From Propionibacteriaceae bacterium (GTDB lineage Bacteria; Actinomycetota; Actinomycetes; Propionibacteriales; Propionibacteriaceae), in the NCBI GenBank assembly GCA_030538175.1, contig JAUNUL010000151.1, forward strand, positions 1 to 7,004: 7,004 bases of DNA, read 5' to 3'. This document shows positions 6,026-7,004 of the stretch, piece by piece. Both the position numbers and the translations under genes were made by a program. Numbering within the stretch: position 1 is the stretch's first letter; each line of letters starts with the position of its first letter. Below the pieces are notes generated by a model, which worked only from the letters and a program-made list of their open reading frames with translations, did not search any database and was not told the DNA's origin.

Positions 6026-6032
6026 AAAGGAG
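6026..6032 (+). promoter_or_regulatory. strong ribosome binding site of the dioxygenase
   Basis: AAAGGAG lies eight bases before the ATG at 6041. It is the best SD in the window and suggests high translation of the dioxygenase. Confidence 0.85.
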
Positions 6033-6040
6033 CTTGACTT

Positions 6041-6955
6041 ATGGGCATTCTTCGGCTTGGTTACGCTGACATCAACGTGACCGACATGCAAGAAGCCAAG
6101 TCTCACTATCTGCGGACTCTCGGCATGAAGCATGTCGAGGATGTTGACGGCGCGGTCTACCTCAAGGGCTGGGACGAGTGGGATCACCACAGCCTGGTGC
6201 TTCGTGAGGGTGGCGTCGGCGTCAACAAGTTCGGCTACAAGGTGCAGCGCAGCGAGGACTTGGACTATTTCGAGAAGAAGGCCCAGGCCTTCGGAGCGAC
6301 CGTCGAGCGCATGAGCGCCGGCGAGACCCACGAAGTGAAGGACGGCATCCGCATCACCTCGCCGTCCGAGCACGTCTTCGAGCTCTATTCGGAGATGACC
6401 GAGGTCGGCAGCGATGTCGGCTTCATCAACCCCGAGGTCTTCCCGCGCGAGCTGGTGGGCGTTGGCGTTCCGGGTGTCGACCACGCGCTGATCTCGTGCG
6501 AGGATCCCGACCTGACCAACAAGTTCTTCGAGGATGTCTTCGACTTCTATCCCACCGAGCAGGTCGTGACCTCGCTTGATGACGATGCCAACATCATCGG
6601 TTCGTGGCTCGCCGCGACCATGAAGGTGCATGACATCGCCATCATCAAGGGCCCGCAGGGCAAGCTCCACCACTTCGCCTTCCAGCTCCTCGACTGGAGC
6701 CAGGTCGGTCGCGCTGCCTCGCTGTTCTCGATGGATGAGGTCTCGGTCGACATCGGCCCGACCCAGCACGGCATCACCCGTGGCACCACCATCTATTTCT
6801 TCGATCCCTCGGGCAACCGCAACGAGGTGTTCGCTGGTGGTTATCACGCTTATCCGGACCGTCCCTGCGTCAAGTGGACCCCGGATCAGCTGGGCAAGGG
6901 CATCTTCTATGTCGACCGTGAGCTGAACGAGCGCTTCACCACCGTCTTCACCTGA
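6041..6955 (+). CDS. catechol 2,3-dioxygenase (XylE-type extradiol dioxygenase)
   Basis: A 304-residue cytosolic Fe(II) enzyme of the vicinal oxygen chelate fold, expected to open catechol beside its two hydroxyls to give 2-hydroxymuconate semialdehyde. Two repeated VOC modules are visible: an N-terminal one (about 5-120) and a catalytic one (about 145-270). Iron ligands are His148 (VDHAL), His211 (LHHFAF) and Glu262 (NRNEVF). Second-sphere residues are also present: His197, His243 (GPTQHG) and Tyr252. TIYFFDPSGNRNEVF and the C-terminal DQLGKGIFY...LNERF closely match Pseudomonas XylE as I recall it, and the length is near XylE's 307. It is the first gene after the tRNA terminator, with its own leader. 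Meta-cleavage genes for the ring-opened product usually follow such a gene, but would lie beyond the right edge. The exact substrate, catechol or a substituted catechol, cannot be read from sequence. Confidence 0.93.
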   Translation: MGILRLGYADINVTDMQEAKSHYLRTLGMKHVEDVDGAVYLKGWDEWDHHSLVLREGGVGVNKFGYKVQRSEDLDYFEKKAQAFGATVERMSAGETHEVKDGIRITSPSEHVFELYSEMTEVGSDVGFINPEVFPRELVGVGVPGVDHALISCEDPDLTNKFFEDVFDFYPTEQVVTSLDDDANIIGSWLAATMKVHDIAIIKGPQGKLHHFAFQLLDWSQVGRAASLFSMDEVSVDIGPTQHGITRGTTIYFFDPSGNRNEVFAGGYHAYPDRPCVKWTPDQLGKGIFYVDRELNERFTTVFT

Positions 6956-7004
6956 TCGGCCGCGTCGGAGAGATCCGGCGCCAGATCAACAGCAAAGCCG
7001 AAGG
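6956..7004 (+). other. downstream spacer, possibly ending in the next gene's RBS
   Basis: These 49 bases after the dioxygenase stop show no terminator hairpin with a T tract. The final bases GAAGG resemble a Shine-Dalgarno sequence, so another plus-strand gene may begin just right of the window, continuing the operon. Confidence 0.3.

Noticed and set aside
5765..6847. Minus-strand frame of 360 codons over the dioxygenase and its leader
   Set aside because: It is antisense to the dioxygenase, whose iron ligands are all in place, and extends across the leader and into the tRNA terminator.

Overview
The window looks like the chromosome of a high-GC actinobacterium. The codons strongly favour G or C in the third position, the tRNA carries an encoded CCA, and tadA is preceded by the acidic 'tRNA adenosine deaminase-associated' protein, a pairing I know from actinobacteria. 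I cannot place it at family level with confidence.

Layout. (1) 2-1031, plus strand: the 3' part of the tadA-associated gene, then tadA, 13 bases apart and probably cotranscribed. This is a housekeeping tRNA-editing module. (2) 1060-1764, minus strand: a hemerythrin (HHE) domain protein, convergent with tadA. (3) 1765-1844: a short divergent control region with a 9-bp direct repeat at 11-bp period. (4) 1845-4403, plus strand: an 852-residue STAND regulator with an XRE-type HTH, an NB-ARC-like ATPase and a helical repeat tail. (5) 4417-5604: a class I aromatic/aspartate-type aminotransferase, 13 bases after the regulator. (6) 5686-5773: tRNA-Ser(CGA), closed by a perfect 14-bp terminator hairpin. 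(7) 5808-6040: a 233-base non-coding leader rich in inverted repeats, including two hairpins that cannot form together. (8) 6041-6955: an XylE-like catechol 2,3-dioxygenase with a strong RBS. The last 49 bases end in GAAGG, which could be the RBS of a further gene outside the window.

How the parts may work together. The tadA pair makes inosine at the wobble base of tRNA-Arg. The hemerythrin gene and the STAND regulator share one divergent control region and may form a sensor/regulator pair; this is inferred from position only. The aminotransferase probably interconverts aromatic amino acids and 2-oxo acids. The dioxygenase cleaves catechol rings and probably heads an aromatic-degradation operon that continues to the right. 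The tRNA-Ser/terminator separates it from the housekeeping side, so it may mark the edge of an acquired segment.

I found no complete undescribed system. The points most worth a second look are the dioxygenase leader, the exact 9-residue tandem duplication near the TadA active site, and the hemerythrin/STAND divergent pair. No mobile element, CRISPR array or rRNA is visible.
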